Source: Nitrospinaceae bacterium (lineage in GTDB: Bacteria > Nitrospinota > Nitrospinia > Nitrospinales > Nitrospinaceae). From it: a DNA stretch of 64,000 nucleotides. Where the stretch lies: assembly GCA_024644405.1 (NCBI GenBank), contig JAHELC010000008.1, forward strand, positions 1-64,000, in the 5' to 3' direction. Below are positions 32,122 through 41,607 of the stretch, piece by piece. The notes beneath the pieces were generated by a model, which had not been told where the DNA came from, made no database searches, and was given only the letters and a program-made list of their open reading frames with translations. Made by a program: the position numbers and the translations under genes. How positions within the stretch are numbered: the first letter of the stretch is position 1; each line of letters opens with the position of its first letter.

Positions 32122-34509
32122 ATGGATTTGGAAACTTTGAACCTCCCGCCGGAGGTCAAACAGGAAATCGAAGACTTCGCCGCCGAAGTGGAACGGCTTG
32201 AAAAAGGCGAAGTCGGTGAGGAGGACTTCAAACGGTTCCGCCTGCAACAGGGCATTTACGGACAACGGCAGGAAGACGTACAGATGGTCCGCACCAAACT
32301 TCCCTTCGGCCGCATCACGTCTGACCAGCTCAACTGCCTGGCGGATTTCGGGGACAACTATTCCAACGGGATTCTGCACGTCACCACCCGGCAGGATGTT
32401 CAGTTCCATTATGTCAAAATCAAGGACGTTCCCCAAGGGCTTCAGGATTTAGCAGAACACGGTCTGACCACCCGCGAAGCCTGCGGCAACACCGTCCGTA
32501 ACGTCACCGCCTGTCACAAAGCCGGCACCTGCAAAGATGAAAAGTTTGACGTGACACCTTACGCCGGAGCGGTTTCCCGTTATCTCCTGCGGCACCCTTT
32601 AACCCAGAACCTGGCGCGCAAATTCAAAATCAGCCTCGGCGGATGCAAAGGCTGTGGACTGGGACCCATCCACGATATCGGAATGAACGCTGAGGTCAAA
32701 GACGGGGTTCGCGGTTTCAAGGTTATTGTAGGCGGCGGCTTGGGCTCCTCCCCGCATCTGGCTAAACTCTTGTCGGAGTTTGTGCCCGCAGACCAAATAT
32801 TACGCACCTGCGAAGCCATCGTTCAGGTTTTTGACCAACACGGCGACAAGCGCAACCGCAACAAGGCCCGTTTCAAATTTGTGGTGGATAAATACGGCAT
32901 CGAGAAAGTACGTGCCCTCGTGCAGGAAGAATTCAAAAAGCTGGAAGGCACCAAATACCCCGTAATTGAAATTCCCGAAGACACCATTCCAAATATTCCT
33001 GAGTTTTCAGTCAATGGAGATATGGAATCGGACAACAATTTCATCCAGTGGAAAGCACGCAATTCTTACGAGCAGAGGCAGAGCGGGTTTTACAACGTAC
33101 ACATCAAATTACAGTTGGGCGACTTGACCAGCGATCAGGCCCGGGCCCTCAGTCAAATTGCCTCGGATTATGCCGGCGGCATCCTGGTCAACACCGTGTT
33201 TCAGAACATCATGATCCCCTGGGTGAAACCGGAAGCATTCGGCCCGATTTATCATGCTCTTAAAGAAATTGACCTGCACAAAGCCGGTACGGAAGAATTG
33301 AAAGATATGACGAGTTGCCCTGGCTCCGAGACCTGCAATCTCGGGATCACACACTCACGGGGATTGATCAACAAGCTGACCGAAGACATCGACAACGAGA
33401 CCACCGAGTCGACCGATCTGGATCACATCACCATCAAAGCCAGCGGTTGTCCGAACTCCTGCGGTCAGCACCACATCGCGTCCATCGGTTTTGCCGGTTC
33501 CGCGAAGAAGGTCAACGGCATTCTTGCCCCTCATTACGAAATGATGATGGGCGGCCGCATCACCGAAGACGGAGCCGTCTTCGGCACCAACGTGATCAAA
33601 CTGCCCGCAAAAAACGCTGCCAACGCGGTGCGCCGCTCCGTCGACGCTTACAAGAAGGACAAGCAGGGCGACGAATCGTTCGTGCAGTTCTTCGACCGGG
33701 TTGGCAAAGCTTACTTCTCCAACCTGCTGATCGATCTGAAGGAACTGCCGGATATCGAATCGTCCCCGCAATCGTATATCGATTTCCACGCGACCAAAGC
33801 TTTTTCACTGGACGACCGGGGACAGGGTGAATGTGCCGGAGCGGTGACGGATATGATTTCCGACCACCTTTCCGAAGCCGAACGAGCCCTCTTTCAATGC
33901 ACCCGGGCTTTTGAAAAGAGCGAATTTGCCGAAGCGGTCCGCCAGGCTAACCGGTCGATCGCTTCCTCCGCCCGCGCTTTGCTGGTGACCGAGGGCATGG
34001 ATTTTACCGACAATGTGGAAACCCTGACCAAGTTTGAATCGCTGATCGTGGAAACCGGCATTGTTTCCGAAAAACACGCCGGCGTCACGGAACGTTATCA
34101 GGAAGATCCCGAACAGGCCGACAACGCCAAAGCCAAGGCGATGCTGGTTGAATCACAGGCGTTGGTGGACGAATGCCGGAAAGCCAACGATAAGATGCAA
34201 TCGGACAAATCACTCCGCATTCGCGTCGGTTCCAAGGGCAACGTCCCGGAAGAGCCGTCCGGCAACGGCAGCGCCGATAAGGCGGCCGTTAGCCAATCGA
34301 TCGATCTGCTAGGAGTCAAATGCCCCTTCAATTATGTCAAAACCAAACTCAAGCTGGAGACCATGCAATCGGGTCAGCGGCTTGAGGTTCTTCTGGATGA
34401 CGGCGAGCCCTCCACCAACGTTCCCCGAAGCGTCCAGAATGACGGACATAAACTACTGTCCCATGTGGAAGAAAACGGACACCACAAAATCGTCATCGAA
34501 AAAGCCTAA
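32122..34509 (+). CDS. Ferredoxin-type sulfite/nitrite reductase fused to a helical domain and a TusA domain
   Basis: 795 residues. The first about 560 follow the siroheme reductase plan, two half-domains beginning FGRITSDQLNCLADFGDNYS and LQLGDLTSDQARALSQIASD. The siroheme/4Fe-4S ligands are CPGSETC (about 399-405) and CPNSC (about 443-447). Six-electron reduction of sulfite or nitrite with ferredoxin is expected. Residues about 570-690 are helical and resemble a HEPN-type domain (AERALFQCTRAFEKSEFAEA, ASSARALLVTEG). Residues about 725-795 are a TusA/SirA-like sulfur-carrier domain (DLLGVKCPFNYVKTKLKLE) whose CPxP cysteine is kept as CPFN. The TusA part favours sulfur over nitrite chemistry. 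Confidence 0.85.
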   Translation: MDLETLNLPPEVKQEIEDFAAEVERLEKGEVGEEDFKRFRLQQGIYGQRQEDVQMVRTKLPFGRITSDQLNCLADFGDNYSNGILHVTTRQDVQFHYVKIKDVPQGLQDLAEHGLTTREACGNTVRNVTACHKAGTCKDEKFDVTPYAGAVSRYLLRHPLTQNLARKFKISLGGCKGCGLGPIHDIGMNAEVKDGVRGFKVIVGGGLGSSPHLAKLLSEFVPADQILRTCEAIVQVFDQHGDKRNRNKARFKFVVDKYGIEKVRALVQEEFKKLEGTKYPVIEIPEDTIPNIPEFSVNGDMESDNNFIQWKARNSYEQRQSGFYNVHIKLQLGDLTSDQARALSQIASDYAGGILVNTVFQNIMIPWVKPEAFGPIYHALKEIDLHKAGTEELKDMTSCPGSETCNLGITHSRGLINKLTEDIDNETTESTDLDHITIKASGCPNSCGQHHIASIGFAGSAKKVNGILAPHYEMMMGGRITEDGAVFGTNVIKLPAKNAANAVRRSVDAYKKDKQGDESFVQFFDRVGKAYFSNLLIDLKELPDIESSPQSYIDFHATKAFSLDDRGQGECAGAVTDMISDHLSEAERALFQCTRAFEKSEFAEAVRQANRSIASSARALLVTEGMDFTDNVETLTKFESLIVETGIVSEKHAGVTERYQEDPEQADNAKAKAMLVESQALVDECRKANDKMQSDKSLRIRVGSKGNVPEEPSGNGSADKAAVSQSIDLLGVKCPFNYVKTKLKLETMQSGQRLEVLLDDGEPSTNVPRSVQNDGHKLLSHVEENGHHKIVIEKA

Positions 34510-34526
34510 CAAAGGTTCCAGGCGGA

Positions 34527-35408
34527 ATGCTTAACAGTATGACCGGTTACGGCCGGTCGGAAAAACAAAACGGACAGTTCGCCTGCAAGGCGGAAATACG
34601 TTCCGTCAACAACCGCTTCATCGAAATCAATACCCGCCTGCCCAAGTATCTGGCCGCACTGGAACTGCCCATCAAAAAGTTTATCAAATCGAAATGCGCA
34701 CGCGGTTCGTTCGACCTGTTCCTGAGCCTGGAAAAAAACGATGACTCCGGCGCTGATCTCGAAATCAAACCCAATCTGGGTCTTGCCACTCAATACTTCG
34801 AGGCCTTCAAACAGATCAAAGATGAGCTGGGCCTGGCGGGAGACATGCCCATCGAAACTTTGCTGGGGGTGAAAGACATCATCAAAACGGAACCGTTGAC
34901 TCTCGATACGTCTCAGGAAGAGATGATTCTGGAAACAGTGGATGGCGCTCTGTCGTCTCTGATAAAAATGCGGCAGGAGGAAGGCAACAATCTGCAAAAG
35001 GACCTTGCGGACCGTTTGCAGGCAATTCGTCAATTGATGAAGAACATCCAGGAACGTCAACCCGTGGTGCTGGAAGAATATCGCAACCGTCTTAACGATA
35101 AAATCAAAACGCTGACCGGGGGAATAGACCTGGACGAAACCCGCCTGGCTCAGGAAACCGCCCTGCTGGCAGACCGGTGCGATATTTCGGAGGAGATCAT
35201 CCGGATGGGGAGTCATTTGGAACAGTTCAGCGACCTGTTTGAAAAAACCGGTCCGATTGGCCGGAAGATGGAATTCATCACCCAGGAAATCAACCGGGAG
35301 ACCAATACCATCGGTTCCAAATCCGTGGATTTACAAATTTCGCAGAATGTGATCGAAATCAAGAGTCTTTTGGAAAAAATCAGGGAACAGATCCAGAACA
35401 TCGAATAA
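34527..35408 (+). CDS. yicC: YicC family endoribonuclease-like protein
   Basis: 293 residues. It begins MLNSMTGYGRSEKQNGQFAC, the family signature, followed by EIRSVNNRFIEINTRLP. It ends FLTQEINRETNTIGSKS-type FITQEINRETNTIGSKSVD and VIEIKSLLEKIREQIQNIE, both highly conserved in YicC. The family has been linked to RNA cleavage and stress, with limited knowledge. It lies 17 bases after the reductase and 42 before gmk; yicC-gmk adjacency is common in bacteria. Confidence 0.95.
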   Translation: MLNSMTGYGRSEKQNGQFACKAEIRSVNNRFIEINTRLPKYLAALELPIKKFIKSKCARGSFDLFLSLEKNDDSGADLEIKPNLGLATQYFEAFKQIKDELGLAGDMPIETLLGVKDIIKTEPLTLDTSQEEMILETVDGALSSLIKMRQEEGNNLQKDLADRLQAIRQLMKNIQERQPVVLEEYRNRLNDKIKTLTGGIDLDETRLAQETALLADRCDISEEIIRMGSHLEQFSDLFEKTGPIGRKMEFITQEINRETNTIGSKSVDLQISQNVIEIKSLLEKIREQIQNIE

Positions 35409-35450
35409 GCCGCCCCATTGTCGGGCAAACCTCAACCATCCCATCGTTCT

Positions 35451-36077
35451 ATGGCTCAAGAAGGATTACCCATCATCATCTCAGCACCCTCCGGTGCCGG
35501 AAAAACGACGCTCCTCCGTTCCCTGAAGGAACGATTGCCCGCTCTTGATTTTTCCGTATCGCACACCACCCGCCCGCCACGCGAGAATGAACGGGATGGT
35601 GAAGATTACCATTTTATATCCAAAGCAGATTTTCTAAAAATGACCGACCGCAACGAATTTCTGGAATGGGCCAAAATCCACGACAACTATTACGGAACAA
35701 CCCTCAAAAATATCGAGAGCACCCTGAAAAAAGGGAAAGACCTCGTACTCGAACTGGATGTTCAGGGGGTGGAGGCACTGCGCGACCTGAAATACCAGGG
35801 CGTTTATATTTTCATTTTGCCCCCTTCTTTGGAGGAACTTAAAAAACGATTGACGGGTCGCGGTACGGAACCGGACAGCCAGATCAGACAACGCCTCGAG
35901 GTGGGTAAAAAAGAAATTTCCAAAAGCCATCTCTATGATTTTGCCGTGACCAATGTGAATGTCGATGAGTCGGTGGATACGATTCTCTCTATAATCCGTG
36001 CCGAGAAAAGCCGGATGAACCGTTATCAACCCGATTGCCCGGAAATCCGGAAAATCATTGAATCGGGGAACACCTGA
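35451..36077 (+). CDS. gmk: Guanylate kinase
   Basis: Phosphorylates GMP to GDP with ATP. 208 residues from ATG 35451. The P-loop is SAPSGAGKTTLL near the start. GMP-binding residues follow in SVSHTTRPPRENERDGEDYHF. A typical VLELDVQGVEALRDL and YIFILPPSLEELKKRLTGRG complete the core. The in-frame TTG at 35418 would add 11 residues not found in the family. It is two bases from hisC. Confidence 0.96.
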   Translation: MAQEGLPIIISAPSGAGKTTLLRSLKERLPALDFSVSHTTRPPRENERDGEDYHFISKADFLKMTDRNEFLEWAKIHDNYYGTTLKNIESTLKKGKDLVLELDVQGVEALRDLKYQGVYIFILPPSLEELKKRLTGRGTEPDSQIRQRLEVGKKEISKSHLYDFAVTNVNVDESVDTILSIIRAEKSRMNRYQPDCPEIRKIIESGNT

Positions 36078-36079
36078 TC

Positions 36080-37150
36080 ATGTCCAAACTGGATTTAATT
36101 CAACTCGTCAAAGCAAAAGTTCAATCGCTGAAAGCCTATCATGTGGAGCATATCGATTGCGAAATCAAACTCCACGCCAATGAAAACTCGTTTCCGCCGC
36201 CTCCGGAAATTCTCAAGCAGTTCGAAGAGGTTTTTAAATCCACCGAGTTGAATCGCTACCCGGACCCCGACTGCGGCCCACTGAAGCAAACGCTTGCCAA
36301 ACGATTGAACGTAGCTCCCGAAAACCTGGCTATCGGCAACGGGTCCGACGAGTTGATCCAGATCCTTTTGCAGGTTTTCTGCGATTCCGGTGAAACGGTC
36401 GGCTTTCCCGATCCCACGTTTGCGATGTACGCCATTATCGCTCAAGGAATGGGCCTGCAGTCGCACACCCACCCGTTGGATGACCAGTGGGACTTTAAAG
36501 CGGAGCCATTTCTTGAATCCTTGGAAAAAAGCCAGGCACGCATCGCTTTTTTAAGTTACCCCAACAATCCCACGGGCAATTGCTTTTCCGCACCGGAAGT
36601 GCAAAAGGTCATCGAAAATTTTCCAGGCATCGTGGTGCTGGACGAGGCCTATCACGATTTTGCCGGGAAAAGTTTTCTTTCCGAATTACCGAAACACAAC
36701 AACCTGGTTATTTTAAGGAGCCTGTCCAAAATCGGTTTGGCCGCCCTGCGGGTGGGGTATGCGGTTGCGGATCCCATCATTATCGATCAGATCGATAAAA
36801 TCAGGCTGCCTTACAACTCCAACGCCCTTTCCCAGAAATTGACGGATCGGTTGCTGAACCACTTCATGCCCGTGCAAAAGCAGCTGGATGCCCTGATCAA
36901 AGAGCGGGACCGGATGATCCGGGAGCTTTCCCAATTCAAATCACTCAAAGTCTTTCCCTCCGACGCCAACTTTGTACTCTTCCGGGTGGAACAGGATTCC
37001 GACTACCTCTTTAAGCAATTGATGGAAAACGGCATTTTAATCCGCGACCTGAGCACTCACCCACGGCTCAAAAACTGCCTGCGGGTTACCATCGGAACAC
37101 CCGAAGAAAACAAGGCTTTTTTGAAGAAAATGGCACATATAATCAAATAA
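36080..37150 (+). CDS. hisC: Histidinol-phosphate aminotransferase
   Basis: Transfers an amino group from glutamate to imidazole acetol phosphate in histidine synthesis. 356 residues of the class I/II PLP fold. Marks are HANENSFPPPPEI, NRYPDPDCGPLKQTLAKRL, LAIGNGSDELIQILLQVFCD, FLSYPNNPTGNCFS, VVLDEAYHDFAG and the PLP lysine in RSLSKIGLAALRVGYA. HisC paralogues can act on phenylalanine or tyrosine precursors, so activity on histidinol-phosphate is assumed from the family. The start ATG is two bases after gmk, so the two are co-transcribed. Confidence 0.9.
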   Translation: MSKLDLIQLVKAKVQSLKAYHVEHIDCEIKLHANENSFPPPPEILKQFEEVFKSTELNRYPDPDCGPLKQTLAKRLNVAPENLAIGNGSDELIQILLQVFCDSGETVGFPDPTFAMYAIIAQGMGLQSHTHPLDDQWDFKAEPFLESLEKSQARIAFLSYPNNPTGNCFSAPEVQKVIENFPGIVVLDEAYHDFAGKSFLSELPKHNNLVILRSLSKIGLAALRVGYAVADPIIIDQIDKIRLPYNSNALSQKLTDRLLNHFMPVQKQLDALIKERDRMIRELSQFKSLKVFPSDANFVLFRVEQDSDYLFKQLMENGILIRDLSTHPRLKNCLRVTIGTPEENKAFLKKMAHIIK

Positions 37151-37188
37151 TTATGGATATTTCAGCCATTTTCTGATCTCCTATTAGT

Positions 37189-38238
37189 ATGGCAGATCCA
37201 GCGACAAAATCTTTTCGCGAGCGGCTCAAGTCCAGGCTGATTCTATTTTTCTCAGTGATGGGGGTCACGGGTATAGTCTTTATTGTCCTCTTGTATAATT
37301 ATGGCAATACCCCGGCCAGCTCGAGCTCGAGGGAACAAGTCGTCGATATCAAACCGGGTATGACCCTCAGGCAAGTCTCCACTTTTCTCGCCCATAGGAA
37401 ACTGTTGGATGAGCCCAGCGCGTTCGTCCTGTACACTTACCTTCAGGGAAAGCAAAACCGTATTCAGGCGGGAGAGTACCGGTTTTCACCCTCCATGCCT
37501 CCATGGAAAATTCTGGATTCCCTGACCAACGGCACCGCCATTCTTTACACGGTCACCATTCCCGAAGGTTACCGAATCACGGAGATGGCAGAATTGTTTG
37601 AGAAAAAGGGGTTGGTGAAAAAGGAAGCCTTTGTTGCAGAAACGCGAAATACGGAGCTTCTGGATGCTTTCCAAATTCCCCCAGGCGGCACTCTGGAAGG
37701 TTATTTGTATCCTGAAACTTATAAGTTTTCCAAGGCTGACGGAGCCAAAAGGATTGTTAAAACCCTTGTCAACACTTTCAAGAAACGCGTCCAAACAACA
37801 GATTTGATGCAACAAGCCAAAGCGGGAAAACTCACGTTTCACGAAATCATCACCCTGGCTTCTTTGATCGAAAAAGAAACCGGCCTCGGAGCAGAAAGAA
37901 AATTGATCTCTTCGGTTTTTCACAATCGTCTGATTAAAGAAATGCGTCTGCAAACGGACCCGACGGTTATCTACGCAATGGTTAATTTCGACGGCAATAT
38001 CCGTAAAAAAGATCTGTCCATTGACTCACCTTACAATACCTACAAGTACTTCGGACTTCCGCCCGGTCCGATTGCCAGTCCGGGTCTGGACTCCATTCGG
38101 GCGGCGCTGGAACCGGAAACTTCAGATTTTCTCTATTTCGTTTCGCGCCAGGACGGCAGTCATCAGTTCTCCACCAACTACGAGGACCACAGCCGGGCCG
38201 TTCAGAAATACCAGATCAACCACCGGGTTCGTGGTTAA
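37189..38238 (+). CDS. mltG: Endolytic murein transglycosylase
   Basis: Cuts nascent glycan strands near the membrane, ending chain growth. 349 residues. One N-terminal membrane helix (LILFFSVMGVTGIVFIVLLY) is followed by a LysM-like region and the YceG catalytic domain. The catalytic glutamate is in ITLASLIEKETGLGAERKLI. Supporting motifs are FHNRLIKEMRLQTDPTVIYA and SPYNTYKYFGLPPGPIASPG. It follows hisC by 38 bases. The next gene is 178 bases downstream. Confidence 0.95.
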   Translation: MADPATKSFRERLKSRLILFFSVMGVTGIVFIVLLYNYGNTPASSSSREQVVDIKPGMTLRQVSTFLAHRKLLDEPSAFVLYTYLQGKQNRIQAGEYRFSPSMPPWKILDSLTNGTAILYTVTIPEGYRITEMAELFEKKGLVKKEAFVAETRNTELLDAFQIPPGGTLEGYLYPETYKFSKADGAKRIVKTLVNTFKKRVQTTDLMQQAKAGKLTFHEIITLASLIEKETGLGAERKLISSVFHNRLIKEMRLQTDPTVIYAMVNFDGNIRKKDLSIDSPYNTYKYFGLPPGPIASPGLDSIRAALEPETSDFLYFVSRQDGSHQFSTNYEDHSRAVQKYQINHRVRG

Positions 38239-38416
38239 TCAAAAATATTAAATATTTATTATATTTAAATAGTTCTATTTGATGTAATAGATTATCTTAT
38301 TCCGCTTCCTGATTGAGTTTTCCCTCCCATTCAAACGGTCATAATTATCAGTGGCCGCACTTGTTTTTTTCGAGCACTTTGACGATAAGTAAAAATAAAC
38401 TCCTGTTCCTAAGCTC

Positions 38417-40693
38417 ATGAAATTTAAAACCACACTCCCATTGCTATGCTTCCTGATCTGGCTTCTGCCTGTGCCCGCGAACTCAGATTTTCTAAGAATC
38501 GACGAGTTCAAAGCCGCACTCAAGATTGATCCCAAAGACCATATTGCGCATTACGGTTTGGGCCGGGCTTACCGTCAAATGGGATTGTACGAGGACGCCA
38601 TCAAGGAGTTTGAGGAGGTTTTAAAGCTGGAGCCTCTGTTCCCGGCAGCTTATTTTGAAATCGGCGAAAGTCGCAAAACCTTGAAACGATTCAAGCCAGC
38701 CGCGGACGCGTATCTGGAAGCCATCCGGATGGACCCCCATTATCCCGAAGCCCAATACGGGCTGGGGGATACCTACCGCATTATGGGACAGTATGGGGCG
38801 GCCATGGATCACCTGAAGGAAGCCATCCGTCTCAGCCCGAATCTCAGCGAACCGTATTTTGCCTTGGGTAAAACCTATGCGGCCCAGGGCAATCACAAAC
38901 GCGCCATCCAGGAATACAATAAAGCCCTTAACCTGAATCCCCTGCAACCGCAGTGGTTGTACGCCTTGGGCCAGAGCTATGAAACACAAAAACAATACCG
39001 GCGGGCCATGGAGGAATACCGCCAGGCGCTGGATCTGGATGCCAATTTTTACAAGGCCTATTCAGGTATCGGGCGGATTTATTTCAAACAGGGGAAACCG
39101 CGCAAGGCCCTGCCCCTCTTGCGGGACGCCCTCCTGGTTTACCCGAATGATGTTGCCGCACTGGACTACCTCGGACGCGTCTACATCGCTTTGGGCCAGC
39201 ATGAGAAGGCCCTCCATCACTTGGAACAGTTAGTCCGGGTGCGCCCGAAAAGCGCTGAGGCACATTTCCAATTGGGCCAGGCCTGGTTGACCCGTAACAA
39301 CTATGCCAAGTCCAGCCGATATTTTCAGGAAGCCGTCCGGCTGGACGACAGCCACAAACACGCGCACTTCAAACTGGCCCAGTCGTTTGAGAAACTGAAC
39401 GACTGGGAACAGGCGGCACGGGAATACGGCCGGGTCGTACAAATTGACCCCAAGCACGCCCGGGCCTACTACCGGTTGGGCAGTATCCACATAAACCTGA
39501 AGCAATACGCCCAGGCCGTGAATGCGTACGAAGCGGTGCTTCGGATTCAACCCTTAAACCAGGATGCCCGGGAACAACTGGCCGTCGCTTACGTTCATAT
39601 CGGGAATTACAAAGGCGCAATTCAGGGCTTTCAGAAGATCTTAAAGCAAAAATCCAAGTCCGCGAATCTCTGGTTCCAGTTGGGAAAGGCCCAATATTTC
39701 GAAAACAATTACCGGGAAGCGATTCCCGCGCTCAATCATTCTTTGCGCCTCAATCCCAAAAGTGCCTGGGCCTACTTTTATCTGGGTGAATCCTATCTGA
39801 AATCAGGGAATCACAAACAGGCGGTCCTGCCCTACCGCAAAGCTCTGGCCCTGAACCCCGAACTCAAGGAAGCCGAACTCGGACTGGGAATCGCTTATAC
39901 CCAACTCCACCAACCGAAGTACGCCCTGTATTATCTGAAAAAAGTTATCGAACGGGACAGCAAAAACACCGAACTGTACACGCTGATGGCGGAAAACTAC
40001 TTGAGACTTGGAAGGCATAAAGAAGCCATCGCCCCTTACAAAAAAGCGTTGGAAGTGGAGCCGGACAATCAAAAGGTATGGCTTCATCTGGGAACGATTT
40101 ATCTGAAATTGAAACGGTACGACGATGCGATCGAGACTTATCATAAAGTCCTGCAACTGTCCCCCAACAACCCTCACATTTATTACGAATTGGGGAAAGT
40201 CAACACCACCGTAGGACGTTACGAAACAGCCCTCAATGCCTATGTCAAGGCCATCCAGTTTCGGCCCAATTACCTGAAAGCACGGTACCGGCTGGGTTTG
40301 CTTTTGGAATTGATGGGAAGGCACAAAGAAGCGATCAAACTATTCCAGTCCGCTCTGAAAATTCCGCACCAGGGAGATCGCATCCATCTCAGCCTGGCCT
40401 GGGCTTTGACGGAAGAAAAACGCTTTTACGAAGCCGTGGACGTCTTGAACAAATCAATCGCTCGAAACCCGGAAAATCCGGAGTCCCACTATGCCTTGGG
40501 CGGATCTTATGAGGGGCTGGGACGTCTGCCGCTGGCAGTACAATCGTATCAGGAAACCCTGCGCCTCAACCCCGGCCATACGGGAGCCCAATTCAAATTG
40601 AACCGTATCCAGGCTCGGATAAAAGGCCAGGACCCGGTGCCGGTTTCCACCACTCCGCCCTCTTCCGTGCCCGTCCCCATCCTGGAGGATTGA
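38417..40693 (+). CDS. Exported protein of about 20 TPR repeats
   Basis: 758 residues. The signal peptide (MKFKTTLPLLCFLIWLLPVP, cut near ANSDF) is followed by an unbroken TPR superhelix. Regular 34-residue units include DHIAHYGLGRAYRQMGLYED, PEAQYGLGDTYRIMGQYGAA, AWAYFYLGESYLKSGNHKQA and QKVWLHLGTIYLKLKRYDDA, about 20 in all. The tail is Pro/Ser-rich (STTPPSSVPVPIL). No catalytic domain is present, so a periplasmic protein-binding scaffold is the likely role; partners are unknown. The gene stands alone between mltG and the 354-base gap before nuoE. Confidence 0.85.
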   Translation: MKFKTTLPLLCFLIWLLPVPANSDFLRIDEFKAALKIDPKDHIAHYGLGRAYRQMGLYEDAIKEFEEVLKLEPLFPAAYFEIGESRKTLKRFKPAADAYLEAIRMDPHYPEAQYGLGDTYRIMGQYGAAMDHLKEAIRLSPNLSEPYFALGKTYAAQGNHKRAIQEYNKALNLNPLQPQWLYALGQSYETQKQYRRAMEEYRQALDLDANFYKAYSGIGRIYFKQGKPRKALPLLRDALLVYPNDVAALDYLGRVYIALGQHEKALHHLEQLVRVRPKSAEAHFQLGQAWLTRNNYAKSSRYFQEAVRLDDSHKHAHFKLAQSFEKLNDWEQAAREYGRVVQIDPKHARAYYRLGSIHINLKQYAQAVNAYEAVLRIQPLNQDAREQLAVAYVHIGNYKGAIQGFQKILKQKSKSANLWFQLGKAQYFENNYREAIPALNHSLRLNPKSAWAYFYLGESYLKSGNHKQAVLPYRKALALNPELKEAELGLGIAYTQLHQPKYALYYLKKVIERDSKNTELYTLMAENYLRLGRHKEAIAPYKKALEVEPDNQKVWLHLGTIYLKLKRYDDAIETYHKVLQLSPNNPHIYYELGKVNTTVGRYETALNAYVKAIQFRPNYLKARYRLGLLLELMGRHKEAIKLFQSALKIPHQGDRIHLSLAWALTEEKRFYEAVDVLNKSIARNPENPESHYALGGSYEGLGRLPLAVQSYQETLRLNPGHTGAQFKLNRIQARIKGQDPVPVSTTPPSSVPVPILED

Positions 40694-41047
40694 TTCCTCA
40701 CCCGGACAAGGCAACCCGCTGATTTTTTTCAACCTCGCATTGTTTTGAAACGGGTTCCCGCAGGTCCACCGGAATCCATTACAAGCCCTGAAAAACTCCA
40801 CCTCCTCTATAATTCAACCCCCTTGAACCCCTTCAATAATTGGAGGTTAAACCGTTCTCACGAGAGAATCGAAGTGCCGTTTTCCTCAGGTTTCAAGCCC
40901 TATAATTAAGTTGACAGTCGCCGGACCCCCCCTATATACTTCGGATTTCGTTTTGGGTTTGATATAGTTGGATCGCGAATATCCTTGTAAAATTGGGAGT
41001 CTCAGCCGACTCCCGATACCCGACAACCCCAATTTTGGAATCTTTTC
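40694..41047 (+). other. Intergenic stretch upstream of nuoE
   Basis: 354 bases with no plausible gene. It holds the nuoE promoter candidate at 40911-40940 and otherwise nothing I recognise. No terminator for the TPR gene is evident. Confidence 0.5.
40911..40940 (+). promoter_or_regulatory. Sigma70-type promoter of the nuoE-nuoG-nuoD run
   Basis: A perfect TTGACA (40911-40916) is followed by TATATA (40933-40938, spacer 16) overlapping TATACT (40935-40940, spacer 18). It would give a leader of about 100 bases to the nuoE ATG at 41048. It is the best promoter-like sequence in the window. Confidence 0.6.
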
Positions 41048-41575
41048 ATGGATACCCCTGATAGCGAAAACCCAGCTGAAGAAATCGCGACCGAAACCGC
41101 TCCGGAAGAGAAAAAGATCTGCATGGAAACGGTTTCCCGGATATTGGACAGTTTTCCCAGCCGGTCCCGGCGGTACATGATTCCCATGTTGTCGAAAATC
41201 CAGGAGGAATTCCGCTATCTTCCCGAGGACGTCATCAAATTCGTGATGAAGGAATTGAACATCACCCGTGCGGAAATTTACGGGGTGATTTCTTTTTACC
41301 ATCAGTTCCGTGTCACCGAGCCCGGAAAATATATATACAAATTATGTTATGGCACCGCCTGTTTCGTAAAGGGGGCGCCTATCATTGCCGAGAAATTGAA
41401 GGAAAAATATCATATCGGACAGGGAGAAACGGATGAAACGAAGCTGTTCACCCTGGAGTTTGCCTCCTGTCTGGGTAACTGCGGCGCCGCGCCCATGGCC
41501 ATTATCGGGGAGGACACCTACGGCACCATCGACCCCGAAAAAACCATCGAAATCGCCAACAACTATTCTCTTTAA
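41048..41575 (+). CDS. nuoE: NADH-quinone oxidoreductase subunit E (24-kDa type)
   Basis: 175 residues. The thioredoxin-fold 2Fe-2S (N1a) ligands are in LCYGTACFVKGAP (Cx4C) and FASCLGNCGAAPMA (Cx3C). IMPMLSKIQEEFRYLP-like MIPMLSKIQEEFRYLPEDV and SFYHQFRVTEPGKY are also typical. The N-terminal about 25 residues are acidic and disordered. NuoE normally docks with NADH-binding NuoF, but nuoG follows directly and nuoF is absent here. NuoE-like subunits also occur in formate dehydrogenases and hydrogenases, so the complex it joins is open. The spacing to nuoG is 32 bases. Confidence 0.88.
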   Translation: MDTPDSENPAEEIATETAPEEKKICMETVSRILDSFPSRSRRYMIPMLSKIQEEFRYLPEDVIKFVMKELNITRAEIYGVISFYHQFRVTEPGKYIYKLCYGTACFVKGAPIIAEKLKEKYHIGQGETDETKLFTLEFASCLGNCGAAPMAIIGEDTYGTIDPEKTIEIANNYSL

Positions 41576-41607
41576 TTAAAAATGAAAACTAGGAGCCCAT
41601 AGCTGTT

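Noticed and set aside
38239-38416. AT-rich gap after mltG considered as an origin or regulatory cluster
   Set aside because: It is only AT-rich with short self-complementary runs. No DnaA-box cluster is visible.
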